Numbered from the stretch's first letter, positions 26,412 through 37,426 are shown. The stretch is DNA of 64,000 bases from Rivularia sp. MS3 (GCA_019192545.1 JAHCMI010000033.1:1-64000); one strand, 5' to 3'. Notes: a model not told the origin generated them from the sequence alone. Program-made: numbers and translations.

Positions 26412-27281
26412 TTAAACCTCTTCGTGCAAGATTTGAGTTGAAGTTGTTGAATGAAGATGAATAAATTCGTTGAAGTCAATTTTTTTGAATGGACAAGTAG
26501 AAAAAATTATATTTCTCCTCAAGTTTTTCAGAAATATTCACTTATAACAAAAGCACTACCTATATAAAGTACATATGAACCATAATTATTATTTACTATC
26601 ATGCCTTCACCAGTAATAAATTGACCTGTTAACGGTATTGCTTATAGTAAGCAATAACACTATAGTTATAGGTTTTATTTAGATTTTTTTTAACGACCGG
26701 ACAATTTATATTTTGGTTATGCCTAATGTAGTCTTTTTACTTTAGAGCGACATTTATTTTCAAGTCAAAGGGCTACAAATAATACGAAAATATAATGGAA
26801 AAATTATCAGTATGCTACCTGAAGTATTAACAGCTACAGCTACATCCTTTTTTGACAGTTAAATTATGGCTCGATAATTAAATCCCTTATTATACATGGC
26901 TAAGCTTTACTGTAACGAAGACTAACATTAACTTATTTCTTTGCAGAAAGAAATAGTATATATACTTAAAGCAGCTTGACGTTTGTCTGAAAAAATGATA
27001 TGCATGATTTGCTACAATTAATACTTAAGTGCAAAACAAACTTTTGTATAAAGCAGCTTTTTATACTAAAAGTAACGAGGCGGTTTTATACAAAAGAGTT
27101 ATAGTTGAAGCCACGTATTTTTGTCAAAAGCTTACCGATGCCGGTATAACAATACAAATACGTGTTCTCCTGCATCAGGGACAAATAATTGACCAGAGCT
27201 TCTAGTCTGCTTGAAACCCAAGTAAAACAAGTACTGAGGGTGCTTGAGTTAATGGTTAATACTTATAGAAATTGCATCTAC
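26412..27281. other. 870-base gene-free region
   Basis: Divergent spacer between ftsQ and the P-loop NTPase gene, AT-rich throughout. The one clear signal is an inverted repeat CACGTATTT (27112-27120) / AAATACGTG (27156-27164), nine perfect pairs around a 35-base loop, 118 bases before the NTPase start; it could be a leader hairpin or operator. Confidence 0.5.
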
Positions 27282-28637
27282 ATGAAAACTACACTAAATT
27301 TGTCAAGGTTTTTTAAAGCCTGTAATCCAAGTAGGACTTTGGTTATAGGCGACGATTCCGATAGAAAGTACTACATAGATTTTTCCGAAGTAAGGGGTTG
27401 CAAAATAGTAGAAGAACTGCAACGAACAATTGTCCGTATTTCTCCCGATGAACCCACTTGTCAATTATTTACAGGTCATATTGGCTGCGGTAAGTCAACT
27501 GAGCTACAGCGTCTCAAAGCAGAATTAGAGCAATCCGGATTTCATGTAGTTTATTTTGAGTCCAGCCAGGATTTGGACATGGCGGATATAGATGTCAGCG
27601 ATATTTTATTGAGTGTAGCCCGCCAAGTTAGTGCCAGTTTAGAAGAAATTAACATTAGGTTAAAGCCTGGTTATTTTAGTAATTTATTTAGAGAAATAGG
27701 GGAATTTCTGCAAACTCCGATAGATATTTCCGCAGAAGCTGAATTTTCTCTAGGGATTGCGAAAATCAGTGCGAAAGCCAAAGATAGTCCGCAGTTGCGC
27801 TCTCAGCTTAGACAATATCTTGAACCTCGTACTAATAGCATTTTGCAAGCGATTAATGAAGAGGTGTTGGACAAAGCAACCAAGCAGCTACAGTTAAGGG
27901 GACAAAAAGGACTGGTTGTAATTATTGACAATTTGGATAGAGTTGATATGCGCCCGATGCCATCAGGGCGATCGCAACCCGAATATTTGTTTATTGATAG
28001 GGGCGAACAGCTGCGTCGGCTTAAATGTCATGTGGTTTATACAATTCCATTAGCATTAATTTTTTCTGGTGAATACGAAACGTTAAAAAATCGTTTGGGT
28101 GGTGGTATTGCGCCTAAAGTGCTGCCGATGGTATTGGTACGTCAAAGGGATGGTGACGACTGCAAACCGGGAATGACTCTTTTACGTCAGTTGGTTTTAG
28201 CCAGAGCATTTCCGGAAGCTTCGCCGGACATTAGATTGAGATTGATTAATGAAATATTCGATAGTTCGGAAACTTTAGACCGTTTGTGTAGGGTTAGTGG
28301 CGGTCATATTCGTAATTTATTGGGATTACTTTACAGCTGCTTGCAACGGCAAGATCCTCCCTTCGAGCGTTCTTGCTTAGAAGCAGTCATCAAAGATTAT
28401 CGCGACGATTTACTTTTAGCGATCGACGACGAAGAATGGCAATTGCTGTATGAAGTTGTCAATCAGCAAACTGTTAAAGGTGAATCTGAATATCAAAGAT
28501 TGCTACGAAGTATGTTTGTTTTTGAATACCGAGATGCTAAGGGACGCTGGTTCGGCATTAGTCCAGCTTTATCGGAAACTGAAAAAGTCCTCAGCTGGGA
28601 AAATTCTGAGTACAAGATTCCAGCAACTTTTTCTTGA
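27282..28637 (+). CDS. P-loop NTPase of the AAA/STAND type
   Basis: 451 residues from ATG 27282 (MKTTLNLSRFFKACNPSRTL); longer in-frame starts at 27189 (TTG) and 27252 give N-termini unlike the rest. Walker A is GHIGCGKSTELQRL at about residues 69-82 and Walker B GLVVIIDNLDRV at about 205-216. Between them lies a helical insert (about 120-190) with LEPRTNSILQAINEEVLDKAT. A C-terminal helical region ends near a winged-helix-like stretch (DDEEWQLLYEVVNQQ). No effector domain is visible. It stands 611 bases before a giant TPR-STAND-WD40 gene on the same strand; a joint role in signalling or defence is possible but not shown. Confidence 0.75.
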   Translation: MKTTLNLSRFFKACNPSRTLVIGDDSDRKYYIDFSEVRGCKIVEELQRTIVRISPDEPTCQLFTGHIGCGKSTELQRLKAELEQSGFHVVYFESSQDLDMADIDVSDILLSVARQVSASLEEINIRLKPGYFSNLFREIGEFLQTPIDISAEAEFSLGIAKISAKAKDSPQLRSQLRQYLEPRTNSILQAINEEVLDKATKQLQLRGQKGLVVIIDNLDRVDMRPMPSGRSQPEYLFIDRGEQLRRLKCHVVYTIPLALIFSGEYETLKNRLGGGIAPKVLPMVLVRQRDGDDCKPGMTLLRQLVLARAFPEASPDIRLRLINEIFDSSETLDRLCRVSGGHIRNLLGLLYSCLQRQDPPFERSCLEAVIKDYRDDLLLAIDDEEWQLLYEVVNQQTVKGESEYQRLLRSMFVFEYRDAKGRWFGISPALSETEKVLSWENSEYKIPATFS

Positions 28638-29248
28638 TAGTAATATTGCCGATTCAATATTGCTTATTAAAATTAAAGACTAATTATTAGCGTAAAAGCT
28701 TGCATTTAACCTTTTTCGTTAATCCAAATATTGATAAGGAGAAGCTTTTATACGCTTGACAGTAGAATTTTTAAGTAATTTAGCCCGAAAAATCATCAAA
28801 CAAAAAGAAATTAGATATCCGATGGGGCATTTATTGTTTGAAATTTTTAATTAGAAATATTAATTATTCTAATTAGTTAAATTTGGCTAATAAAAATATT
28901 TTTCTGCTCAACTGAACTGTACTTTTCCGAGTGAAGACAAGCAAACTTAATTTTCAAAAGCATCATCAGATTATCTATGGAGTTTTTTAGATCAAAGCAA
29001 GCTGCATAATTTAATCGCTGCTGTGAATCTAAAATCCGAAGTTTTAAATCTCAAATCTAATTTACCCACAATTTCTAGAATAAACGGGGCTTTAAACTTT
29101 AGTCTCAGGAAAAGGGCAGGCTTCTACATTGTTAAATATCGGCAAAAAACTAATTCATTAGTTTTAATTTTGACGATATTTGAGAAGCTTTTGAATAAAC
29201 CCTTGGGTTCGATCTCGTGACACAACGTCAAATCAAAATTTTGCAGCT
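28638..29248. other. Gene-free region before the WD40 gene
   Basis: 611 bases, AT-rich. A 65-codon frame at 29023-29220 has low-complexity composition and no ribosome binding site, so I leave it out. I see no terminator with a convincing stem and no repeats. Confidence 0.4.
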
Positions 29249-32200
29249 ATGAGCGAAAATACAAATCTCACGGATATCGCTATTTCTAATCAGCATTCTC
29301 TAAAAAGATTAATTCGGGCAATTGCACTATCAAGAGGTCAATTTTCTCTGATTCTTGTGCGGTGTAATTATACGGAGTTGTGCAAGCAAGTATTAGACAA
29401 TATCCGCTCGCAAACCAAAGATGTAAATTTGCGAGAAGTATTTCTATCTCCATCAACCACTGCTTTACACAGCACTATAGTCTCAGAGCTATTTTTGGAT
29501 ATACCAGCTGTAAAGACAGATTGTTTACCAACAGCAGTAATGGTATTTGGCTTGGAGTCAGTAACCAACTTAGAAGATTTACTTACCGGTATTAATCAAG
29601 CACGAGATATATATGCCGATACTTTTTCCTTTCCCATAGTTTTATGGCTTAAAGATGAAGTTGGAACATCACTATCACGATTTGCCCCAGATTTCAAAAG
29701 TTGGGCGGCAACGACGATTAAATTTGAAATGGCTGCTCCGGATTTAGTCACTCTGATCCAACAGCAAACACAGGCTTTGTTTGACAAGGTTATAGATGCA
29801 GGAGCGCAAAAGTTTTTATCTAATGCTGCTTTACTTTTAGATCCCAAATCACAGCAGCGTCGAGAAGTTGAATCTGCTCGTAACGATTTGCTGCGGCTTT
29901 ATGACATCAAGCTCGAACCCCAATTAGAAGCAAGTTTAGAATTTGTTCTCGGACGCGATAATTATGTCAACGACAACATTGACGAAGCTCTATGTCATTA
30001 CCAGCGCAGTCTAGAACTCTGGGAAGAAGAAATTAACAGTAATTCTTTATCTCCTTTGATTGCCAATTGCAAACAGGAAACAAACAAAGGTGATTTCTTT
30101 TCTCCCCATGCGCCACTCTTTTCTCTCATACGTCAAGCTGTTGTCATGTTCCACCTGGGACTTTGTTACCGACGCTTGGCAGACTTACAGCCTGCTGCCA
30201 ATACTAGCTTTTGGCAAAATGCTTTGAATTGGTTTAAGCAATGCTTAGATATATTTGAAAAAGCTAGCAGAAAAGATTTAAGTGCTAAATTTATTTTTCC
30301 AGCCTGTGAAGTCCTAGAACGTTTGCAGCAATGGGATGATTTATCAGAGTTAGCTGCTTATTCTTTGCAGTTGCATTCCTCTGAAGGTAATAAAAATTTA
30401 GTTGCTCAAGATTACGGATTTCTATGTGTTGTAGCTACTTCTAAATCTGATTGGGTACAAGCCCATGAATTAGCTAATACAGCTCTTTCTATTGCAGAGG
30501 AAGTTCCAGAAGTGTCTCGCCAACAAGAAAGCTGGTATTTATTATTACTGGGTCGTACTTTACGGAATTTGGGTGAATGGGACGAAGCTGTCAATACTTT
30601 AGAATGGGCTAAAGTTGTTTGTGAAGCTCAATACGAGCCATCTTTATATTTAGAAATTGTTGAAGAATTGCGCTCGCTTTATTTCTGCGAACGTCATGAC
30701 TACTTAGAAGCTTTTAAACTTAAACGAGAAAAAATTCAGATTGAACATCAGTATGGATTTCGTGCTTTTATTGGTGCGAGTCAATTGCAGCCACAGCGGT
30801 ATAGAATCAATCCAGTTTTACAGCCGCAAAAAATTTCATCTACTCCCGATCGAGTTGCTCAAGAAATTGCGGCTTCAGGAAGACACCAAGATGTGCATAA
30901 CCTGCTGGCAAAAATGACTCGTGCTGACTGTAAACTCACAGTGGTTCACGGACCTTCGGGGGTAGGTAAAAGCTCGATAATTAAAGCAGGGTTGGTTCCA
31001 GCATTAAAACAAAATGCAATTGGAGAGCGCATGGCTTTACCAATTGTTCTATCTGTTTATACTGATTGGATCGCAGCTTTAGGGCGTAGTTTAAATCAGG
31101 TTATTGCCCGTACTTCCATATCATTAGCGATAGACATTACTGTTGAAGTCATTTTAGAAAAACTACGGCTGCTAGCAGACAATAATTACACTGTAATTTT
31201 AATTTTTGACCAGTTAGAAGAGTTTTTCTTTGTCAAACAGGATACGCCTCAAAGAATCGAATTTTACAAATTTTTTAATCAATGTCTGAATATTCCGTTT
31301 GTCAAAATTATTCTTTCATTGCGGGAAGATTATTTACATTACTTGTTAGAATTCGAGCGTTTAAGTTACTTAGAAGAAGAAGAATCTCACGACTTAGGAG
31401 TAATTAATAAAAATATTCTAGATAAGAATATCCGCTACTACTTAGGCAAATTTACTTGCCAAGATGCTAATAGTATTATCCATAGTTTGACAGAACGCTC
31501 TCATTACCAGTTAAGTGATGAATTAATTAATAAATTAGTAGAGGATTTAGCAGGGGTTACTCGCCAAGTGCATCCTATAGAGCTACAAATCGTTGGCGCT
31601 CAATTAGAAGCACAAAATATTACTACATTAGGCGAATATCAACGCAGTGGTGGTTCTGAAAAATTAGTCCAACACTGGTTAGAAAAAGTTATTTACGATT
31701 GCGGGCAAGAAAACGAACAGCTAAGCTGGAAATTACTATTTGAATTAACTGATGAAAAGGGTACCCGACCTCTTAAAACTAAAGCAGAATTAGTTACGGC
31801 TATTTTTAAAGAACAAGATTCTTATAAAGAAGAAGCAGAAAATTCTCAACCAGATAATTTTTTAATTAATATGAATCAAACTGCTGATTCTGCTTTCTCT
31901 ACATTTAACCAATCTCGCACCGGCAGCGACGAAGAAAATAGGGATAACTTTATGCATTCCTACAATGTCAGTACCTTAGAGTTGATTTTAGAAATCCTTG
32001 TAGGAAGCGGTTTGGTATTGCGAGTGCTTCAAGAGTCCGGAGAGCGTTATCAGTTAGTTCACGATTATCTAGTTAAACCCATTCGCGTTCGTAACGACTA
32101 TGGAATTATTGCCGAATTAGAAAAAATCCGCTTTGAAAAAACTAAAGCAGAAGTAGCTCAAAAATTATCCCAACAAAAGCTAAATTCTATACTTCAACGA

Positions 32201-34408
32201 AGACTCCGAGAAGCACGTCTAGTTGGTTTTGCCTTAGCAGTTATGTCCTCTACGATTGGTGGTTTGTGGTGGCAGGCTGATTTGCAAAAAAAAGCCGCGA
32301 TTAGTCAAAGTTTACGCGCCGAACGTAGCGAAAACAACTTTAAGATTGGTGCCATCACAGCCGCTTCTGAAGCTTTGTTTGCTTCCAACAAAGAGTTTGA
32401 TGCTTTGGTTGAAAGTTTACGTGCTTGGAGAAAGCTAAAAAGGGGGCATGGAATTCAACCCGATACCCGGATGCGAGTTGTTACGGCTCTACAGCAAGCG
32501 GTTTATGGAGTCGCCGAAGTCAACCGTTTAGAAGGACATTCAGATATTGTTTGGGATGTTGCTTTCAGTCCCGATGGCAATTTATTAGCGTCGGGTAGTC
32601 GCGATAAAAATGTCAAGATATGGCGTACCAATGGCAATTTATTACAAACTTTAAAGGGGCACTCCGAAAGCATTACCAGTTTAACTTTTAGTCCCGATGG
32701 TAGCCTGCTTGCTTCTGCAAGTCGCGATAAAACCGTAAAAATATGGCGTAAAAATCCTGCAACGGGAGAATTTGATTGGCAACCTACAACAACTCTCAAT
32801 CATGGTGATTGGGTTGATAAAGTTAGCTTTAGCCCCGATGGTGAATTGCTAGTCACCGGCAGCAAAGATGAAACTGTTAAAATTTGGCGCAGAGACGGTA
32901 AATTAATCAAAATTCTGCGGGGACATCAAGGTTGGATTAACTGGGTAACTTTTAGCCCTGACGGTCAGTTTATTGCTTCTGCTAGCGATGATAATACCGT
33001 GAAAATATGGAGTAAAAATGGTCGCTTAATAACTACTTTACCCGGTCATGAAGAAGGAATAACTGTTGTAAACTTTAGCCCAAATGGCAAAATGTTAGCT
33101 TCTGCTGGTAGAAATGGGATTGTCAAACTGTGGCGACGCGAGCAAAAAGACACGGAAAGCAGTTTTACATACCGTCCTTATAAAAATTTAGAACACCATA
33201 CCGGTACAATTTGGAGTCTGAATTTTGATTCAAAAGGCGAAAAGCTGGCTTCAGCCGGAGATGACAATACTATTAATCTTACTGATATTAGTACTGGCAA
33301 AGTACTTAAAACTTTTAAAGGTCATAGCGATGCTGTAGTTAGCGTATCATTCAGCCCCGACGATAAATTTTTGGCATCGGCAAGTTATGACAAAAGTGTT
33401 AAGCTTTGGAGTTTAAATCCTCCAAAATTACCCGTTTTACAAGGACATTCAGACCGGGTTTTAAGTGTTGCCTGGAGTCACAATAGTAATATTCTAGCTT
33501 CGAGCAGTCGCGATAATACAGTTAAACTGTGGCAGCGACAACGTAAGCATAATGAATTCACCACCCGTCTTTACAAAACTTTGTTGGGGCATTCCGACAG
33601 AGTTACAAGCGTTAGCTTTAACCCCAAAGCTGCAATACTGGCATCGGCAAGCTACGACAAAACGATAAAACTTTGGCAGCAAGACGGGCAATTACTTAAA
33701 ACTCTCAAAGGCCATAATGATAGCATAACCAGTATTAGTTTTAGTCCTGATGGCAAGTTGCTCGCATCTGCCAGTAAAGATGAGACTGTTAAACTATGGA
33801 ATCAACAAGGCAAACTACTTAAAACTTTAAAAGGTCATCAAGGAAGGGTAAACAGCGTTCGTTTTAGCACTGATTCTCAATTTTTAGCTTCTGGTTCCGA
33901 CGACCAAACTGTAAAATTGTGGCGACGAGATGGTGTACTATTAAAAACATTTTTACCTCACTCCGGATGGGTGTTAGGTGTGAGTTTTAGTCCCAGCGAT
34001 AACTTGCTTGCTTCTGCTAGTTGGGACAACACTGTTAGATTATGGCGTTGGGATGGCACTTTGCTAAAAACTTTATTAAAAGGTTATGGCGATAGCGTTA
34101 GTAATGTTGCTTTCAGCCCTAATGGAAAGATTCTCGCTGCTGCTAGTTGGGATAGCACTGTCAAACTTTGGAGTAGTGAAGGCAAATTAATTAAAACCCT
34201 TAGCGAACATCAAGCACCCGTTCTAGATGTTAGCTTTAGTCCTGATGGCAAGACTTTAGCATCTGCTAGCGACGATAATACAATCGTTTTGTGGAATTTA
34301 GACCTTAACTACTTGCTAGCAAAAGGTTGTCACTGGGTAGGTAATTATCTCCAGTACAACCGTAATGTTGATGGACGCGATCGCAAACTTTGTCAGGGTA
34401 TTACTTAA
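29249..34408 (+). CDS. Giant TPR-STAND NTPase-WD40 protein (14 WD repeats)
   Basis: 1719 residues in four parts. Residues 1-200 resemble a P-loop fold without a Walker A (GQFSLILVRCNYTELCKQVL, PIVLWLKDEV). Residues about 225-500 are TPR-like helical repeats. An nSTAND-type NTPase follows with Walker A HGPSGVGKSSIIKAGLVPAL (about 567-585), Walker B VILIFDQLEEFF (about 645-656) and SLREDYLHYLLEFERL. After a coiled coil and a hydrophobic helix (RLVGFALAVMSSTIGGLWW), residues about 1093-1684 form 14 WD repeats (GHSDIVWDVAFSPDG...SRDKNVKIW type), enough for two seven-bladed propellers. STAND proteins are ligand-triggered switches, often in conflict or signalling. No nuclease, TIR or protease effector is seen, so an effector may be encoded elsewhere. 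Confidence 0.9.
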   Translation: MSENTNLTDIAISNQHSLKRLIRAIALSRGQFSLILVRCNYTELCKQVLDNIRSQTKDVNLREVFLSPSTTALHSTIVSELFLDIPAVKTDCLPTAVMVFGLESVTNLEDLLTGINQARDIYADTFSFPIVLWLKDEVGTSLSRFAPDFKSWAATTIKFEMAAPDLVTLIQQQTQALFDKVIDAGAQKFLSNAALLLDPKSQQRREVESARNDLLRLYDIKLEPQLEASLEFVLGRDNYVNDNIDEALCHYQRSLELWEEEINSNSLSPLIANCKQETNKGDFFSPHAPLFSLIRQAVVMFHLGLCYRRLADLQPAANTSFWQNALNWFKQCLDIFEKASRKDLSAKFIFPACEVLERLQQWDDLSELAAYSLQLHSSEGNKNLVAQDYGFLCVVATSKSDWVQAHELANTALSIAEEVPEVSRQQESWYLLLLGRTLRNLGEWDEAVNTLEWAKVVCEAQYEPSLYLEIVEELRSLYFCERHDYLEAFKLKREKIQIEHQYGFRAFIGASQLQPQRYRINPVLQPQKISSTPDRVAQEIAASGRHQDVHNLLAKMTRADCKLTVVHGPSGVGKSSIIKAGLVPALKQNAIGERMALPIVLSVYTDWIAALGRSLNQVIARTSISLAIDITVEVILEKLRLLADNNYTVILIFDQLEEFFFVKQDTPQRIEFYKFFNQCLNIPFVKIILSLREDYLHYLLEFERLSYLEEEESHDLGVINKNILDKNIRYYLGKFTCQDANSIIHSLTERSHYQLSDELINKLVEDLAGVTRQVHPIELQIVGAQLEAQNITTLGEYQRSGGSEKLVQHWLEKVIYDCGQENEQLSWKLLFELTDEKGTRPLKTKAELVTAIFKEQDSYKEEAENSQPDNFLINMNQTADSAFSTFNQSRTGSDEENRDNFMHSYNVSTLELILEILVGSGLVLRVLQESGERYQLVHDYLVKPIRVRNDYGIIAELEKIRFEKTKAEVAQKLSQQKLNSILQRRLREARLVGFALAVMSSTIGGLWWQADLQKKAAISQSLRAERSENNFKIGAITAASEALFASNKEFDALVESLRAWRKLKRGHGIQPDTRMRVVTALQQAVYGVAEVNRLEGHSDIVWDVAFSPDGNLLASGSRDKNVKIWRTNGNLLQTLKGHSESITSLTFSPDGSLLASASRDKTVKIWRKNPATGEFDWQPTTTLNHGDWVDKVSFSPDGELLVTGSKDETVKIWRRDGKLIKILRGHQGWINWVTFSPDGQFIASASDDNTVKIWSKNGRLITTLPGHEEGITVVNFSPNGKMLASAGRNGIVKLWRREQKDTESSFTYRPYKNLEHHTGTIWSLNFDSKGEKLASAGDDNTINLTDISTGKVLKTFKGHSDAVVSVSFSPDDKFLASASYDKSVKLWSLNPPKLPVLQGHSDRVLSVAWSHNSNILASSSRDNTVKLWQRQRKHNEFTTRLYKTLLGHSDRVTSVSFNPKAAILASASYDKTIKLWQQDGQLLKTLKGHNDSITSISFSPDGKLLASASKDETVKLWNQQGKLLKTLKGHQGRVNSVRFSTDSQFLASGSDDQTVKLWRRDGVLLKTFLPHSGWVLGVSFSPSDNLLASASWDNTVRLWRWDGTLLKTLLKGYGDSVSNVAFSPNGKILAAASWDSTVKLWSSEGKLIKTLSEHQAPVLDVSFSPDGKTLASASDDNTIVLWNLDLNYLLAKGCHWVGNYLQYNRNVDGRDRKLCQGIT

Positions 34409-34471
34409 ACTTTGAGACATCCCAACCAAAGGGCAATCAAATAACGGAAGAATTAGAAAATAAGTGAAATT

Positions 34472-34783
34472 TTAGCCTTCTTCTTCGGCAATGCTTTCTA
34501 AATTCATCATCAGATTCTGAATCCTCATACGTTCAATATAAGGCCAGCCTCCCTCTGCTTCAATATCTTTTAATAGAGAATATAGCGCCTGACGATTTGA
34601 TGGCAAGCTTTCTTGAAAAATACCGTCTCTTATTTGTCTATGCAATTTTTCTAACTGTCTGAGCAATGCCAAAATAGCTAAAATATCCCCTTGAGAAAGA
34701 ACTGAATATTCGTGAATCGCGTCCGTGACTTCTTGTAATTTGTAAGATAATTTATCGGAATCGGGACTTTTGCCGTTACTCAT
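34472..34783 (-). CDS. Conserved small helical protein, function unknown
   Basis: 103 residues, not recognised. Almost all helical by composition (YKLQEVTDAIHEYSVLSQGDILAILALLRQLEKLHRQIRDGIF), with a C-terminal acidic end (MMNLESIAEEEG). No membrane segment, signal peptide or metal motif. The gene is convergent with the WD40 gene, 63 bases away, and codon usage and composition look native. The ATG at 34783 has a plausible context. It looks like a real small cytoplasmic protein; nothing in the context tells its job. Confidence 0.65.
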   Translation of the reverse strand: MSNGKSPDSDKLSYKLQEVTDAIHEYSVLSQGDILAILALLRQLEKLHRQIRDGIFQESLPSNRQALYSLLKDIEAEGGWPYIERMRIQNLMMNLESIAEEEG

Positions 34784-35751
34784 AATATTGTTAGTTAATT
34801 ATTTAATTTACTTTATCGATCGCATATTACTCATCTTAACTTTGGACAACTATAGTAACGACAGCGTTAAATAGTGATGACAGACAGTATATTAAAAATA
34901 CGATCGACCGACGACAAATATTGGGATTGCAATTAAATTACATTATGTAACAGCTATCTTCATATTTTGAAACATTTTTTCTAGGAAGTTATCTAGCATT
35001 TAAATGCTATAAATCAGCAATATAAACGTTAATTTGTCAAGCCCCGATACAAAAATAATCCCTTTTCTCCAATTTTATATAGTTTAATCTTTAAATATTT
35101 TGTAGTAATGTTAAGAAATGTATAGAAAGCGGATAATTTAGTGGATAAGAAAATAAACCAAACTATTGAAGGCAGATTGTTTTTTAATATTCTCTGTTTG
35201 GGCTGAACATTAATTTACAAACTTGTGAGAGAATGAGACTGACTCAAATACAAAATTTCATACTAAATCGTTTTTGAAGGAGAGCTACAAAATTTTCAGT
35301 CATAACATAACTATAAAAAATATTTACTTTGCGTCTTCGTGCTAACTTGAATTAGCTAAGTGCGAATCATAAAACTATTTTCCTTCGGTTGGATTGAATT
35401 TTTGACAAATGTCTTATCAAGATGGTGGTCGGGATGTTATATAAAAGTTAGTTTACTTTTGTATTTTCTGGAATCTTTCACCTTTCATGTAACTGAACAA
35501 AGTTCTTGATCGGATTTTTAAGCTTGAAAAATTTTGGGTCAGAAATAATTTTTGACCTTAAGATTTTAGTGATTGCTTGTCTCGAAATATAGTAAATATT
35601 GTGCCATCAATATGAGTCAGAGACGTGGGAAGTAGCAAAGCATAGAAGCACTTAGTGATGAGTGATCGCTTGATAATCGAAAGCGTTAAACTACGCAATC
35701 GTTTTTTGGTTTAACAACTAAAAATAATAATTTTTGACATTGAGGTTAATT
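34784..35751. other. Gene-free region upstream of psbO
   Basis: About 970 bases. AT-rich, with the psbO promoter expected in the last 150 bases. I see no open frame with coding character, no repeat run and no hairpin with a long stem. Confidence 0.4.
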
Positions 35752-36591
35752 ATGAAGTATCGCGCTTTAATTGCTGGATTAATGGCTGTATTGTTGGGCT
35801 TAGTGACAGCTTGCAGTGACGGTTCGGATATGGCTAGTGGTGATGCTAGAGATTTACTTACCTATGAAGATATTAGAGGTACTGGTTTAGCGAATAAATG
35901 TCCTCTGCTTTCTGAAACTAGTCGTGGTTCTATCGCCATCGATTCGAGCCAATCTTACCAAATTAAAGAACTTTGCATTGAGCCTACCGCTTACTTTGTT
36001 AAAGAAGAACCTCTTAACAAAAGACAAGAAGCTGAATTTATTGGTGCGAGACAGTTGACTCGTAAAACTTCATCTCTCGACCAAATTCAAGGAGATTTGA
36101 AAGTTAACCAGGATGGTAGCTTAACTTTTGAAGAGAAAGATGGTTTTGACTTCCAAGCTATCACCGTACAGCTTCCTGGTGGGGAACAAGTTCCTTTCTT
36201 GTTTACCGTAAAGGATTTAGTTGCTCAAACACAACCCGATTTAACTAGCATTAATACTTCAACTGATTTTGAAGGAGATTTTAAAGTTCCTTCTTATCGT
36301 GGCGCAACTTTCTTAGATCCTAAAGGTCGTGGTGTTGCTAGCGGTTACGATAATGCAGTAGCTCTACCTTCTCAGGCAGACAGTGAAGAATTAAGACGCG
36401 CTAACGTTAAGCGTGTTGAGAGTGGTAACGGTCATATTTCTTTGAATGTTGCAAAAGTTGATAGTGAAACCGGTGAAATTGCTGGTACTTTTGTCAGCGA
36501 TCAGCCTTCGGATACTGACTTAGGTGCTGGTGAAGCTTTAGATGTAAAAGTTCGCGGTTTGTTTTACGCTCGTGTTGAACCTGTGTCGTAA
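35752..36591 (+). CDS. psbO: Photosystem II manganese-stabilising protein PsbO
   Basis: Extrinsic lumenal subunit that stabilises the Mn4CaO5 cluster of PSII. From ATG 35752 it has 279 residues. The signal peptide MKYRALIAGLMAVLLGLVTAC ends in a lipobox-like cysteine, as in other cyanobacterial PsbO. Mature landmarks: LTYEDIRGTGLANKCPLL (with the first disulfide cysteine), the second cysteine in KELCIEPTAYFVKEE, GRGVASGYDNAVALP, and a C-terminal GRGLFY-like end VKVRGLFYARVEPVS. A TTG at 35734 would add six residues without a better context. Followed by an intrinsic terminator, so monocistronic. Confidence 0.97.
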   Translation: MKYRALIAGLMAVLLGLVTACSDGSDMASGDARDLLTYEDIRGTGLANKCPLLSETSRGSIAIDSSQSYQIKELCIEPTAYFVKEEPLNKRQEAEFIGARQLTRKTSSLDQIQGDLKVNQDGSLTFEEKDGFDFQAITVQLPGGEQVPFLFTVKDLVAQTQPDLTSINTSTDFEGDFKVPSYRGATFLDPKGRGVASGYDNAVALPSQADSEELRRANVKRVESGNGHISLNVAKVDSETGEIAGTFVSDQPSDTDLGAGEALDVKVRGLFYARVEPVS

Positions 36592-36674
36592 TTTCCTAGA
36601 ATTTACTGTTTCAATTAATCAGATTTGAGTATAAGCAGCTTTCATTAGTGATTGCTGATTGACTTTATCAATTT

Positions 36675-36702
36675 AAAGGGCTAAAAGCCCTTTTTTTTTT
36701 AA
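36675..36702 (+). terminator. Intrinsic terminator of psbO
   Basis: AAAGGGCT and AGCCCTTT pair around a short AAA loop and are followed by a run of ten T. It lies 84 bases after the psbO stop and is the best terminator in the window. Confidence 0.9.
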
Positions 36703-37426
36703 TTTTACTCCAGCAAATTGTCGATCAATTTTAGATTTTATTATTAATTGTTCTGTATTGAAAACTCTTAATTCCGTATCATAAGCATAGCTTCAGCCAA
36801 AAAATAGATAAAATTAGTGTTTTTTATAGTAGTTTTTTAACTATCTATTTATAGAACTTGATGTAAATTTTTTATTTATTATCTTCTTTAAGAAATCTTC
36901 TCAAATAAGTACTTTCTCGCTCATAAATTATTTATTAAACTGCTCGATTAATTTGCCGTAGCTTTCAACCGTAATTTAACCAAAACTCTAAGAAAACAAA
37001 TTACGTAATAATTCGGTTTCAATTTACCTAGATAATTGTATATTTTTTTATATGTAGCCTATTAGCTACCAAATAAATTAAAGATAAAAAGAGCTATCTC
37101 TATATGCTAAAAATTTCCCCGCAGATTGAATTTTAATCAGCTCGCAAGCACAATCGGAACTTTCAATTATCCCTGTGGGAAATTTTCTGCGATACAGAAA
37201 TCATATTAGCTATTTTTTCGACTGCATTACTTGATTGCCCTGCCGCCCTTAAAACAACCCGTTCTTTCAATCAGCCCTTGTAATTCATAGTCTGATAATC
37301 AACCGTTATTGATGCTCAATAGCGGAGGATACCTTCGCGTATATTTTAGTATAAATACGCATTTAGTGCATCTTAACAAGTAACATTTTCTGATTTAAAT
37401 ACTTATTTATTAATCATCAAGGTGCT
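36703..37426. other. Gene-free region upstream of sigF
   Basis: About 720 bases, AT-rich, with an interrupted GC-richer part at 37130-37340. It should hold the sigF promoter. I see AGCGGAGGATACC at 37322, which resembles a ribosome binding site without a following gene. No repeats. Confidence 0.35.

Noticed and set aside
28450..28683. 77-codon frame overlapping the end of the P-loop NTPase
   Set aside because: It lies in another frame of a clear coding region; it is a shadow of that gene.
29023..29220. 65-codon plus-strand frame before the WD40 gene
   Set aside because: Composition is unlike a protein, there is no ribosome binding site, and it ends just before the true gene.
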